Shown: positions 34,188 through 45,774 of the stretch, one piece after another
Layout of the letters: each line of letters begins with the position of its first letter
Numbering within the stretch: the first letter of the stretch is position 1
From: Morinoia aosen
Taxonomy: Eukaryota > Arthropoda > Malacostraca > Amphipoda > Talitridae
Length of the DNA: 64,000 nucleotides
Assembly: GCA_030386875.1 (NCBI GenBank)
Contig: CM059556.1
Location: 34,946,964 to 35,010,963, forward strand
Direction: 5' to 3'
Made by a program: the position numbers and the translations under genes
The notes under the pieces: generated by a model
Told to the model about the DNA's origin: nothing
The model's input: the letters and a program-made list of their open reading frames with translations, nothing else
The model's database searches: none

Positions 34188-34483
34188 CACGGTAGAAGAA
34201 ACAAGGTAGGTTCGAGCCAGTCTTTTATTCATGGACGGTATGGTTTAGCTGACGTCACGGTAACGAACCAATAGCAGCGCTCATATTGTATCTGGTAACA
34301 TTGCTACCCCCAAATCTGGCAGCACTGCTACCCCCAAATCTGGCTCCACTATTGTCCCAACGACACGGCGTTTTGGTGACGTCATAAAATTTGTTTGAAA
34401 TAAAGCCGTTCTATTGGCTTGCCGAATAAGAGGAGGTGTATTTTCTCCCATAGAAATGACCCTACCTTGTTTCCTCTACCGTA
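34188..34483. mobile_element. hAT-like MITE, copy 1
   Basis: A 296-bp element with terminal inverted repeats of about 24 bases: it begins CACGGTAGAAGAAACAAGG and ends with the complementary CCTTGTTTCCTCTACCGT. It is homologous along its length to 60708-60975. There is no coding capacity. It contains two TGACGTCA palindromes (34250-34257 and 34377-34384) and CCAAT/ATTGG motifs. Compared with copy 2 it has an extra tandem block of about 27 bp around GCTACCCCCAAATCTGG. No target-site duplication is visible and the last base of the right end is changed, so this copy looks older. The hAT assignment rests on copy 2's 8-bp duplication. Confidence 0.8.
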
Positions 34484-34564
34484 GGTAGCTCCCATATCAA
34501 TGCAGTTTTCCCATTTAGGTAACGCTTACACTTAGATGCGCTCACTGCTCGGCAAATCCCAGGT

Positions 34565-34735
34565 ATATACAATACTAAGGCAAGTGCTGCCTAGAGGAGT
34601 AGTGTGGGTATATGTATAGGTATATGGTAAAGTTATAGGTCTAGGTAAAGGTATACGTATAGGTACAACTATAGACACATGTACATTATACCTGTACTTT
34701 GTATTTGGTATAGGGTATAGGCAAGACACACAACT
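34565..34735. repeat. Degenerate GTATAG/TATAGG simple repeat
   Basis: Irregular runs such as GTATATGTATAGGTATATGG and GGTATACGTATAGGTAC. No strict period holds. Confidence 0.6.
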
Positions 34736-35794
34736 AGTCACCACCTACTCCAGACTCCACCAGCACCCCGATGTCTACACTAAGACCGTTATGACAATAC
34801 CAGCGTGGTCTGAATAACACGAGCAGCTCGGCGTCTCGGTCGCACCGGCACAAAAAGAAACTCCCCAACGCGCCTGTTGTTCGCGGCGAGATAATCTCAG
34901 TCTTGAAAACTGCCGTCGAACTTTTAAGTAATCAAAACGGAGCGTATTGTGAGTGCATTGAAGCTGCAAACATTTACGGCGTGACTCAATTTATGAGCTG
35001 CTCAACATGACTTGTGACTGTGTCTATCTCAGCGTAAAGTCTTGCGTTGGGATCGCTTCACTGTGAAGTTGACGAAGATGACAATTGAAGCTGCAGTGCA
35101 ATTTGAAGACGTACTCTAATGTTCGTTAATTAACGGAACATTTCTCAGCAGTTTTTAGAAGTGTTTAATGATAATTGCTGCGACGTATCAACATGTAATA
35201 AGAATTTTTTTTTTGCTAGAAATCAAGTAGAAATTACAGTATTTCTCGTAAAGAAATATTAATAATATCAGAAATAATAATCACCTCAGGCGAAAAAAAG
35301 CGTATCGATAACCAACCATCATAGCGTTCAAAAAGTTTAGCCGAATCTCTACTACGGAATTCAAACTGAATTTATACGGGTGTTGACATTGTCTGCATTA
35401 ACCTGTTTACCAGATACACTGACCGTACTGTTTTATTGCGCGTGCTGCTGAAATTTGCGAAAACACAAGACATTTGAGTAGTAGACATATGAAAACTGCG
35501 TGAGCGATTGTCCATTGTTCATACCTAAATTATAATGTTCCAATTGAAATTGGTTTCATTTTATTTCGTGAAAAGTTGATACATGACCGTATCAAATAAC
35601 AAATGCCGTTAACCATTCACTCAAGTAGCAAATTCTTTTCATTCCAAGCTATTAGTGGGAGACAATAATTTTCCTGCCAAGTAATTCAGTCACCTTTATT
35701 CATGGATGAAAAGATCATTCAAATTTTCATGTCATTGTCTCGTGCGTCATTTCATTCATACAAGTCCATCTTTCATTTTGTGCCTGGTTGGCTG
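34736..35794. other. Spacer, no gene seen
   Basis: AT-rich, no array or mobile-element end. Small frames carry no recognised motif. Confidence 0.6.
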
Positions 35795-36240
35795 TTTCTT
35801 GTATCAGAAATCCTTCTTGCTAGCTTTAATCGGCCAGAAATTCCTTACGGAAATTCTTCTCGCTTGCCATATTGGACCAAATATTCCTTTCGCACTTCGT
35901 TTTGGAGTAGAAATTCCTTTTGCTCGCCATCTTAGACTAAATATTCCACTCGCTCGCCACCTTGGACCAGAAATTCCTCTCAATCGCCATCTTGAACCAA
36001 ATAAACTTTTCGCTCGATTTCTTCGACCAGAATTTCTCTCGCTCGCCATCTTGGACCAAATATTCCTTTCGCTCGAAATCTTTCAACAGAAATTTTCTCG
36101 CTTGCGATCTTGGACCAGAATTTCTCTCGCTTGCCGTCTTGGACCAGCAATTCCTCTCACTCGCCATCTTGGACCAAATTTTCCTTTCCCCTGCCATCTT
36201 GGACAGGAATTCCCCTCACTCGTCATCACTGATACCTCCC
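35795..36240. repeat. 30-bp tandem repeat
   Basis: About 14 diverged units around CGCTCGCCATCTTGGACC followed by AAATATTCCTTT or GAAATTCCTCT. A few 29-bp units shift frame. A 195-codon + frame (35706-36293; LARHLGPEIPL-like repeats) and several minus frames follow from the 30-bp period. Confidence 0.9.
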
Positions 36241-38143
36241 TGAAGAAGACCAGCGTGTCCGTCATGTTTGCTCTTTTTCTTGCAAGCAAATGAAGAAGTC
36301 CGCCGACGTCCGATATTGCAATGTTTGCCTTCAATCCACCATCCGGCTCTAAGGGATCCTAGAATTGATATAGATATCCTCTCCAGTGAGGGGCGTGTAA
36401 TTCCAAAAAGTACCGTTGATTTCGTTTCCCTCTGAGAGTAGAATCGTGAGTTCCTTTCGTTTTCGTGGCAGAGAAGAATCAAACTCTTAAGTCGCTTTGG
36501 GAAAGTTGAAGAAGTTTTGCGCTTTACAGTATTTTCCAGTGTAACTCCTGAGGTCCCTTTGTGCATTTTCGCTTAATCTTGAAGACTTGTTTAAATCTCA
36601 GGTTTTTCAGACAACTTAGGGCGAGATCCAAAAAGCGACAGCAGAACCGAAGACAAACCTAGCACACTTCAAACATGCAATCTTCATATATCTCTCCTGT
36701 ACTGCAATTCCTTTTTTCAACGATGGAAACAGGACTGAACGGCAAGATCAACTTAATTAGAGTGGTCTTCCGGTAATACTGGAAATTATTTGTCAGGATG
36801 TCCTCCAGCTGAAAACGAGCCGAGTGCTGAGAAATCGTCCCAGTATGATTTAGAGCTAACATCTATGGAATTAATTCTGCTGTAGAATTGAAAAGTACGA
36901 ATTTACTTCATCATCAATACATAAAGCTTTCGAAATTTTGGATCTTTTATAGAGAACTGGAACAGCTGGTCATGGCAGAGTTTAAAGCTCAAATTTATGT
37001 ACTCGTTAAGAGAAACTTACCTGGTATTTCATATTACGTCCACTTTGGGAAACACGCCATGTTTCAACGCCAAATGGTATGCAGTTTTGCTCACTTCACC
37101 TCCTCAGGAGGCATAGGATAGGCAACAGCTTAGATTAGTCAGGCTTGTCTATCCTAAAATATGGGGACTAGAAATCCCAGGGGAGATACTGTTAGGTTAC
37201 CTCATCTATGATAGACCTTCAGGACTTTTTTTTTAGGCTTCTTGACTTTTTTCAATTTTCATCCCTCCTTCATTATTTTTCCACATTTTGTCTTCCATTA
37301 ACTACCGGGACTTTACTTAAAAGTTGCAGAAATTATCAGTTCCTCGATTTCAGTTTAAAATTACAGAAATTACAAATTTAGTGGCTTCACTGTAAAATTA
37401 CATAAATTGTAAATTCCGTATGTGTTCTTTAGAATTACAGCAAGGAAAGATATTGTATTTTACTCATTCATGTCGACTTGAAATCTACAACCTTAATTTA
37501 CATAAAATGTAATCACAACTCATGCAGACCTACGCCCATGTACGTCGACAGGAACTACTTCATTACTGATAATTCCTGTTAATATTTTTATCCTCACTTA
37601 ATTTGCACTCATTAGCACTGAATTATGATAATCTGCACTAATTATAAGTGCAATCCTAAGTACAGAGTTAATTGAGATGCTGCCTACGATGCAACTCGGC
37701 ACAATTCGGTTGGTTGAATTGTGTGTGGGGGGGTTGCGGTAAAGGTGGAGGGAGGTTGCGTTAAATGTTTGCGTTAAAGGTGGAGGGAGGAGGGAGTGGC
37801 GGGGGATTGTGGGGGTGAGGAGGGGAACTAACTCTGCCCCCTCTCCCCCTAACAAACTTTGAATCATGTTACCAGCATCGGGACATTCCCTCATGAGCTT
37901 AGCACTTTGACCACAACGTGCGCCACCGGTGGACACGGAAAGGATTTTCATAATGCTGCAGACCGACCAGCAGTCACAAACTCTGTTTAATAAATACTTG
38001 ATAAAAGCTAAGTGAAAGCTCGATCCAGTTAATGTTTGCTATTTTCCAAAATTACTGACTACGATTGACTTTAAATTTGAGTTGAATATTTAATTTCAGT
38101 TTGACCAACTGCAGGCCAAGTGTTAAATTCCTTAGTTCCTAGA
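36241..38143. other. Spacer with one G-rich block, no gene seen
   Basis: No recognisable coding domain. 37725-37830 is strongly G-rich on the + strand, with a repeated GTTAAAGGTGGAGGGAGG block and runs GGGGGGG, GGGGGA and GGGGG. It could form a G-quadruplex. The remainder is AT-rich single-copy-looking sequence. Confidence 0.5.
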
Positions 38144-38341
38144 CCGAAACTCAGCTGAGAGGTGAGAGCTGCCACAGCTGAGAGGTGTGAGCTGCCACAA
38201 CTGAGAGGTGTGGGCTGCCACTGCTGAGAGGTGTGAGCTCCCACAGCTGTGAGATGTGGGCTGCCACTGCTAAGAGGGGTGAGCTGCCACAGCTGTGAGA
38301 TGTGGGCTGCCACTGCTGAGAGGTGTGAGCTGGAACAGCTG
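38144..38341. repeat. 23-bp satellite, left fragment
   Basis: About nine diverged units of the CAGCTGAGAGGTGTGGGCTG type (with CCA completing 23 bp), cut by the Gypsy insertion. The last four bases, GCTG (38338-38341), are the left target-site duplication. Beyond the element the array resumes in register at 48987. Confidence 0.9.
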
Positions 38342-39819
38342 TGTCACGAGAAATCGTCCCTTCACCTCCTTGTTAACAATTCATTAACAAGAAGATCAGG
38401 TTCTCGGAATAGAGGAATGGCACACCTCCAGGCTACATACACAACACAAATTAGATGAATTATAATCGGCAATTGCAGTACATATACTAAAAATAAAGGT
38501 ACTCACCGGGGATCGCTGACTCACTTACAAACGCATTTCCGTGCGCTATTTTCCTCGGTGAGCTGTGATGCTAGTGCTAACGGGGTTTTTAAACACATCA
38601 AAATGTTGAGGAATTTCTTATGATGAGACCCTGGTACAAAGCATTAATTGACATCTACTGGAATTGCAAGTAACACATATTGACAAGTATTACCCTGCCT
38701 AATTGACCGGTCAATATCTTTAAGTTAATTACACACGGGACATATACAATGAAACAATGCCTAACTGATGGGTTGTCACATTCCAATTGAATTAAGACAC
38801 ATGACAAGATGCAACCTATCTTTTCAATAACGTTTTCCAACAGCACAAAGCACGGTCATCGCTTCCAATCTCATGCGTGTTCTCAGGCACCGCTTCAGTT
38901 CCAATTCCCTGAATAATTCATAGTTCAGTACAGTATCATTTGATGATTGCATGACAGCATCTCGTAAATTTTCTTCAAGTTGAAATTTACAGTGAAGAAC
39001 TGCCAAGAGAGGAGTAACCAGATAGAGACCGCCCTCCTGCAAGGATACAAACATTTAACCCATTACTTCGGTTGCAAAAAATGTGCTCATCTACATTTAG
39101 TGTTAACTTTGAATAACAGCACTTTATATCACATATTTTTCGAACAGCATATCTTGCACAATTAGAAACAACTTCTTACCCGCCCCCAAAAGACGTCTAC
39201 TCAGTACTTCATATACTGCACAGTTTGGTTACGATGTTTTCATTTCAGTAAACGTGGTAAAGGGAACACGTAAAATTTCCCATGAAATTCTGCTCTAAAA
39301 TTTTTCCACTCTGTTTTTCTAAGGCCTGGTTGTTTCGTATCCTGCTGTGTTTACAATCTGGCCGCTTCGAAAGTCGCTCGTCCCCACCCTCAAGCTTGAG
39401 TGCTCTATAAATCTTGTCACCCTTGCGGTCGACTGTTGGGCGCCTATGCCCTCCACAAGGTCTCAGATAATCATAACAAGTTCATGTTTCTCACGTCTCC
39501 AACACAGGACAGGCTTACACACAAAATTCCTTCCAAACACAACACCAACACAAACGTAGCACACACTCCAGCACATGTGAAACACGCCACCAGGCACACA
39601 TGTTACGCGATCAGTCACACATTTTAAGCGACACGCTCGTGCTGTTGGAATACGCAAGTCCTACGATATCCTAAAAATTTGCAAACACAAGAGCACAAAT
39701 CAGTTATCACAAAGAAGGACACAAATCAGTTAAATTTCCCCAACATTAATGTTTTTCGTTTATCACAAAGAAAGACACAAATCAGTTAAATTTCCCCAAC
39801 ATTAATGTTTTTCGTCACA
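38342..39819 (-). repeat. 3' LTR of the Gypsy element
   Basis: 1478 bp, the same length as the 5' LTR. On the element strand it starts TGTGACGAAAAAC and ends TCTCGTGACA, giving TG...CA ends. Near its element-strand start it carries an internal 56-bp direct duplication (39704-39759 and 39760-39815). The small frames within it are duplicated in the other LTR and have no coding evidence. Confidence 0.96.
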
Positions 39820-39832
39820 TCCCCGCTCCTTC
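39820..39832 (-). promoter_or_regulatory. Polypurine tract (plus-strand primer site)
   Basis: On the element strand the 13 bases before the 3' LTR read GAAGGAGCGGGGA: purines with one C, ending exactly at the LTR boundary, as expected for the plus-strand DNA primer. Confidence 0.75.
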
Positions 39833-42438
39833 ACATAAAAAAAATTGACCCGGCAATTTTTTTTTTTTTTTTTTTTTTTATTAGCGTTATGCTATTCATT
39901 TGAACAATTTGCGCTGAAATATTAGCCAACTTAAGGGACAAATGGTACACATCTACTTAAGCCAATTATGTTCTAAATTAATTCCGCAGAAACATGGTAC
40001 ATTACATTTAACAATCTTATTTATTACAATACAATCAGCCACAGCGTAATATATTGTGTCATCTTCATCTAACCGATGCGTCTGTTTTTCCCGCCGAACT
40101 GAAGTGCGTACTAAATACTTGAGTCCTAAATCCTAATAACATTCACAAAATTTAGTGTACACATTTCCTACATTCTCAAATATCCTCAAGTGTCGATGTT
40201 TTTGTCTTCCAGATCTCTCTAGCCGTTTGCATCTTCTGTTCTATAATTCCTTGACGCTGCTTTTGACGATTCGCTGTTCACTCCTTGGGTATCGTTGACG
40301 GAGTTTGCTGTCCTTCCATTTTTCTCTTCTGGCATTCCAATGCCATCACACACGCGTTGAAGATAGGTACTCATTTTCAGAAGGAAGGATTGTGATCCCA
40401 ATATCCAGCCTCATATAAAATTTCTATACACCACATTACTTGCACGATTTCATTCGGTAACACGCATCATAATCACGATTCAAGTTACCACTAAATCATG
40501 TTAAGTACAATCTTTCACATACATTTTAGGACGTATATTCGAACTCAAATTTTAATCGTCAGACTACTCGTAAATGCCGCTTCGTTGATCAGACGAATTG
40601 GCGAATCAGGAACTTATGTTGGTCTGTCGAAGAATACGAGTTGAAGCGTCGATAACTTTTTTTTATTCGATTAAGTCTCCCCTCGCGATGGGGTTCCAAT
40701 CCCACGAAGTAATGCTGAAGTATTCCGAGGCATAATCCTGCGTAGTGCACACTGGTATCCTGTAGAATCCCCCTCAGTATCCCTTGACGTCACGTGGAAT
40801 CTGGTAGACACTAGATGATGTTTTTATTTTATTCGAGTGAACACTCTTATTTATGCGAGAATTCCGTGGGTTAATATTCTCTGAAGACCGTCCGCTTCAT
40901 TCAAAGCCTATCCGCCGAAATCTCTTTTACATTTTCATTTCACGTATAAATAGAGATGCCTCAATGCGGCTTCAATATTCCAAATGATTATTTGCCTAGT
41001 AAAAATTCACAGGAATATTGCATGCGAGTTTCAGGAATGCCTTTCCAAGCGTTCATGTCACAATGCAAATTCCAAATAAATCAAATTAAATTCAATACTC
41101 AATAATATAAAAGCATTATTATTGGTTCATATGGGTACCCATTTATAAAAGCATTTTTGAACACTATTACATTACGGCGCCCTAGAACATTATCTGCTTT
41201 ATTTTCGTATTCTCTTCCTTCCTTCCTCATCCTGGTACTGCGGCGTTCTGTGGTGCTTTCCACTTCGAAGTGTCGAGTGCTGCTAATTAGTCGAGAAATT
41301 CTTCCTGGCTCGGCCGTTCACTAACGATGTCCTCTTCACAGCCTGACCACGGGCGAGTTAAGCAATCACTGGTGTTCTCCGCATTCTTCTGAACATGGTG
41401 CGCAATCTCTGGCTGCAGCTCTACCGCAAGCGGCTCTGAGCTAATTACTTGTGCTCTCCGCACTCTTCAGAACATGGTGCAAAACTTCCAGCCGTCCACA
41501 CATCTTCTACGTTTCCCAATGCAACGTTAGCGTTTGTTCTACAATTAAATACTTCCAATACAAGTTCGATTAAATCCCCTATGTCGTACAGTTGTTGTCT
41601 GTTCGTTGTTCTTGTAAATAATTACTTATATTCCACGTGATTCTTCCTGAATTTGCTGCTTATACGAGACGCATTCGTGTTATGTAGTTGATCTGGCCTG
41701 TTTTGTGCTGAAGTACATACTACGCTAATCTACCAAGAAATTAATTCCTTAAGTCTGAAAGAAATGTTCTACACTACAGAGTTAGATGATACTAATTCCT
41801 TCCGGAATAACGTGTTTACGATATTCTTTCAGGGCAAGAGAGAGACACAAAGTCAGAAAATTCAACGCTACAGCACGAAATATCCGCAACTTTAACCTGA
41901 CGCTAAACATATTTTCCCCGATACGAAAATGAACGGTCTAAAGCTATCGATAAAATTAGCAAGCCTGAGATAGCCTCAGCCTAAGCACTTCAGACTAATC
42001 TAGTTAATTCACTCGAGTTATTTCGCTTTACGAAATGCTGGCGAGGAAATATATGTGCATACTACAAAGGAAACAAAGTACTCCTCTTGCGAAACACACG
42101 AAAATTAACCTAAATGAAACGCTCAATTTCCCTTTAATTAGCAAGAAAGAAAATGAGCACTAAGCATTGGGTAAGATTCGATCACTCTAACAAGGGTCTC
42201 GTTATGCACTAGATTTCTTGTGAGCAAAGGAAATTGGAGTGACATAACCTAGAACATCTCCCTACTGCACGAAGCATCTCACTCTTAGTAAGAACACATT
42301 TAGATTAAAGCAATACAGCGCAAAAAAAACTCACTCCTACGTAAGAGCTCTGCTAAAATTGAACGCACAAGAACACATTTCACAAAGTTAAGGTGACGCA
42401 TGATCTCAGTCCACTGCAGCTCGCTTCCAAGTGGCAAT
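39833..42438 (-). other. 2.6-kb region between pol and 3' LTR without long frame
   Basis: This is where an errantivirus-like env would lie, but the element strand has no frame above about 60 codons. The region has a T run of about 20 (39859-39880) and a diverged duplication at 41365-41510 (TTCTCCGCATTCTTCTGAAC versus GCTCTCCGCACTCTTCAGAA). I read it as an unusually long 3' untranslated region, or as a decayed or captured sequence that I cannot identify. Confidence 0.6.
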
Positions 42439-45400
42439 TCACCTACACCTTGAACGCAAATTGTAGCTTCGCCGCTCCTTGAACGCAGCTCTCGCGCTTA
42501 CGTGGTTCTCTGTCCTCAGGTCTTCATCTTCTCTCTCAATAGTTTCATATCCGTTTCCATTCCCTGGTTCAGCTGCGACGTCCGACGTGCCGGGAAAAGC
42601 CTCGCCCCGTAGGAAAGCAACTTTCAATCTATCCAGATGAACCCTTTCTTGTCGGTTACTATATAGTGCTTTAATGGTCGCATTTGTGGCATTCCTTTCA
42701 AGGACACGATAGGGGCCTAACCAGTCGGTAGGCCACGCGTTTGCAGCTTCGGCCTTTCCTGTCGGATTGTGTAATAAAACAATATCTCCGCTCTCCACCT
42801 GGTTGTTTTTCACACCTCTTTCCTTCATTTGCACCGACTTGTCGTGTGAAGCCTTGGACTTGGCCTTCACTACTTTGAACGCATTGTGAAGTCGGGCGCT
42901 CACCTCGGCACTGTAATTGTCCCCAAGAGAATAATCCATGCGAGGTTTTTTCAGCCAGTTAACAACAGGAATTTCAGCGTCCCTACCAAAAAATAAATAA
43001 TACGGTATTTCTTCAATAACACTTTGATAACTTGTGTTCAGTGCCAAGCATGTCCACGGCAAAGCATCATGCCACGATGGTTGATCGCTGGCTGCGAGGT
43101 GAGACAGAACCGTTTTGATGTTCTTGTTCTGACGTTCCGTCATTCCGTTTGATTGGGGATGATATGCTGATGTGTTGTAGTATTTTATTTTTAATCTTTC
43201 GCACACGTTACGGAACAATGTTGATGTGAACTCTGTACCTCTGTCTGAGACGAGCGTTTTCGCAGGGCCATACGTGGTTACGAATTTAGTTAACGCTCGA
43301 GTCACTTCCTCAGTTGTCTTGCTTCTGAGTGGGAAAGCAGCGACATATCTACTGAAGTGATCAACCACGGTTAAGATGTATTTGTGGCCCTCATTCGAGA
43401 CTGGCATTTCAATCAAATCAACACCTATTCTGTCCAGAGGCTTGTCAATTTCAGGGAATGAACCCATGCTAACACAAATGCGATTGTTGATCTTACGTTT
43501 CTGGCACTGCATGCACGAATCGATGTATTTGTTAACGTCGCGAGACATGTTAATCCAGTACCCAAATTCCATGAGCTTTTTCCACGTTTTAGCACGACCT
43601 TGGTGTGCAGCGATTGTGCTATCATGCGCTAACGTTATCGCTGCTTCTCTCAGAGCGTCTGGCACAACGATTAAGTGCCTTGTTCTATTAGGCTTTCGTT
43701 GTGTCTTTCTGAAATACAATATGCCTCCGTCGGTGAAGATTTCGGGTTTTAGAGCGAGACTTGGAGCGTCCCCTAATTTGTCACCTTCAAGATATCTCAG
43801 TACAGGTCCCCAAACAGGATCCTTCAATTGCTCTGCTCTCACGTTTTCTTTCTGCAAACTACTTTCCGCCTCTTGCACGCTGGGAGTTTCATCTAACATC
43901 GTCGTGACGAACACTGTTTTAGGTGCTTCGTCGTCTGGATTTTCTTCTTCGTTGTCGTTCGCAATATTTCTCGACAATGCGTCGGGCACCACGTTCTGAG
44001 TTCCTGGCCGATAAATCACCTCAAAATCATATTGAGAGAGTGTAAGGGCCCATCTCATAATTCTGTTGTTCTTGGTGTTCTTACCTTTGAACAAATATTT
44101 GAGGGCAGTGTGATCTGTGATCACAACAAATTTATTGCCGTACAGATAAGGTGAGAAGTGATTTACAGCGGCAACCACTGCCAACCCTTCACGCTCCGTA
44201 ATTGAATAACGTTTTTCAGCATCATTGAATCTTTTGCTGAAGTATCCAATCGGTTGTTCCTTACCATTACATTTCTGAGCAAGGACCGCGCCCGCGCCCT
44301 CATTCGAGGCATCACAGCTCAAGTAATACGTCTCATTTAGAGAAGGCTTCTTCAGAACTGGAGCTTCTATCATGAGTTGCTTAAGTTTGCAGAAGGCTTG
44401 CTCGTGTTCTTCCTCCCACTTGAACCTTGCCCCTTTTTTAGTCAACTCATTAAGGGGTGCAGCTGCTGTGGCAAAGTGCGGAATGAAGCGCCGGTAGAAA
44501 TTAAGCGCTGCCACGAACGAGCGCACTTTACGTGCGGTAGTCGGCCTAGGGTAACTCTGCATTGCCTCCACGTTTTTTGGGTCTGGAATAAGTCCCTCAC
44601 GACTGATGTAACATCCTAGGTACTTTACTTGTTTTTGTGCAAATTTGCACTTGTCCAAGCCTATTTTTACTCCGGCACATTGAAATTCGTGCAACACTTC
44701 CCTCAAATTTTCTAGGTGCTTCTCAAAAGTCATAGAGCTAACGCACACATCGTCCAAATAAATAGCGGCGAATTTTCCAAGCTGCCTTTTCAGAACATGA
44801 CAAATTACTCTCTGGTACACTGATGTTGAGCACTTGAGTCCCATAGGCAGCCGAGCGTACTCGAAGTTGCCTTGTCGAGTCTGAAATGCCGTGTACTGCT
44901 TACTTTCTTCATCTAGCTCAATTTGATGGAAGGCTGATTTTGCATCGACAATGGAATAGTACTCTTTCCCAGCAACTTCTTCCAGGGTTCCTATGATGTT
45001 GGGAATCGGGTAATGTTCGTTCACCACTCGCATGTTCACAGCTCGCAGATCAAGGCAAATTCTGTGGCCTCCTCCAGGTTTCCTTACGAGTACGAGCGGA
45101 TTTTTCCAAGCACTTGTGCTCTCTTGCACAACTCCACTGTCAATCATCTCCGAGACCTTTTTATCAATAATTTCTTGGCTGGTGTACGGAATACGCCATC
45201 CCTTCGTTTGAATTGGCCTGTAATCACTCAGCAAAATTTTGTATTTCACTCCCTTGACGTGGCCAATATCCATCTCGTCTGCACTAATTGTCTTGTGATA
45301 TTCCTTCAGCAGGTTCCTAACTTGTTCTTGTTTTTCAGCATCCAAGTGACTGAGGTCAAGCTCATTAATTTGCTGAAAGCGCTTCTCTCGGCGGAGATTT

Positions 45401-45774
45401 TCTGCTTCACTGGTTTCATCTTTATTTTCTTCTGTAGTCGCACTTTCATTCGAGATTTCGTGGCATGTTGCAACTATTGCTCCTTCAGTTAGAGCAATTT
45501 CCTCGGCAAAAGGGTTAAGCACAGGCATCAAAACATATCCATTTTGTACCTTTGCAGCGGTGGCTCCGACGTAAGGCGCCCACTTAACTCTAGGCTCTAA
45601 AATCACTTCCTTTCCATCAAACTTGATATCTGCTCGGCACTTTACCATGGTTTGTGCGCGAGGCTTCACTGTAATGTCCTCAGCGAGAGTAACCGATGCT
45701 TCCTCCCGCGTTACACACAAAATTTTTGGGGAAGTTGGTCCTGGCGCTGAAAACATGTTCACATTATGTGCCAA
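42439..45774 (-). CDS. pol: Gypsy pol: reverse transcriptase, RNase H, integrase
   Basis: An intact frame of about 1111 codons (numbered from the TTG at 45774; open from 45801; first ATG at 45756). It makes DNA from the element RNA and inserts it into the genome. The RT core is at about 190-390, with the catalytic Asp in IVDAKSAF (D277) and YLDD at 339-342 (YLDD rather than the commoner YIDD). RNase H is at about 480-600 with SCDAS (D488), TEREG and TDHTAL (D554). The integrase has an H717-H724-C754-C757 zinc motif, then D786 (GVDLIEMP), D844 (SDRGTEF) and E880 (GMTERQN), and a GPY module from 1020. The C-terminus is basic (YNLRSRCR). All key residues seen are present, so the enzyme set looks functional. 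The first 180 residues form a linker after the protease without a recognised domain. Confidence 0.96.
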   Translation of the reverse strand: MAHNVNMFSAPGPTSPKILCVTREEASVTLAEDITVKPRAQTMVKCRADIKFDGKEVILEPRVKWAPYVGATAAKVQNGYVLMPVLNPFAEEIALTEGAIVATCHEISNESATTEENKDETSEAENLRREKRFQQINELDLSHLDAEKQEQVRNLLKEYHKTISADEMDIGHVKGVKYKILLSDYRPIQTKGWRIPYTSQEIIDKKVSEMIDSGVVQESTSAWKNPLVLVRKPGGGHRICLDLRAVNMRVVNEHYPIPNIIGTLEEVAGKEYYSIVDAKSAFHQIELDEESKQYTAFQTRQGNFEYARLPMGLKCSTSVYQRVICHVLKRQLGKFAAIYLDDVCVSSMTFEKHLENLREVLHEFQCAGVKIGLDKCKFAQKQVKYLGCYISREGLIPDPKNVEAMQSYPRPTTARKVRSFVAALNFYRRFIPHFATAAAPLNELTKKGARFKWEEEHEQAFCKLKQLMIEAPVLKKPSLNETYYLSCDASNEGAGAVLAQKCNGKEQPIGYFSKRFNDAEKRYSITEREGLAVVAAVNHFSPYLYGNKFVVITDHTALKYLFKGKNTKNNRIMRWALTLSQYDFEVIYRPGTQNVVPDALSRNIANDNEEENPDDEAPKTVFVTTMLDETPSVQEAESSLQKENVRAEQLKDPVWGPVLRYLEGDKLGDAPSLALKPEIFTDGGILYFRKTQRKPNRTRHLIVVPDALREAAITLAHDSTIAAHQGRAKTWKKLMEFGYWINMSRDVNKYIDSCMQCQKRKINNRICVSMGSFPEIDKPLDRIGVDLIEMPVSNEGHKYILTVVDHFSRYVAAFPLRSKTTEEVTRALTKFVTTYGPAKTLVSDRGTEFTSTLFRNVCERLKIKYYNTSAYHPQSNGMTERQNKNIKTVLSHLAASDQPSWHDALPWTCLALNTSYQSVIEEIPYYLFFGRDAEIPVVNWLKKPRMDYSLGDNYSAEVSARLHNAFKVVKAKSKASHDKSVQMKERGVKNNQVESGDIVLLHNPTGKAEAANAWPTDWLGPYRVLERNATNATIKALYSNRQERVHLDRLKVAFLRGEAFPGTSDVAAEPGNGNGYETIEREDEDLRTENHVSARAAFKERRSYNLRSRCR

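Noticed and set aside
38655-39657. Small frames inside the LTRs (60-76 codons), each present twice.
   Set aside because: They are duplicated because the LTR is duplicated, are below useful length and lack motifs.
40219-40401. A 60-codon minus-strand frame as an env remnant.
   Set aside because: Far too short, with no signal peptide, cleavage site or membrane segment.
43376-43999. 207-codon + frame opposite pol.
   Set aside because: It is the antisense shadow of the integrase coding region and has no own motif.
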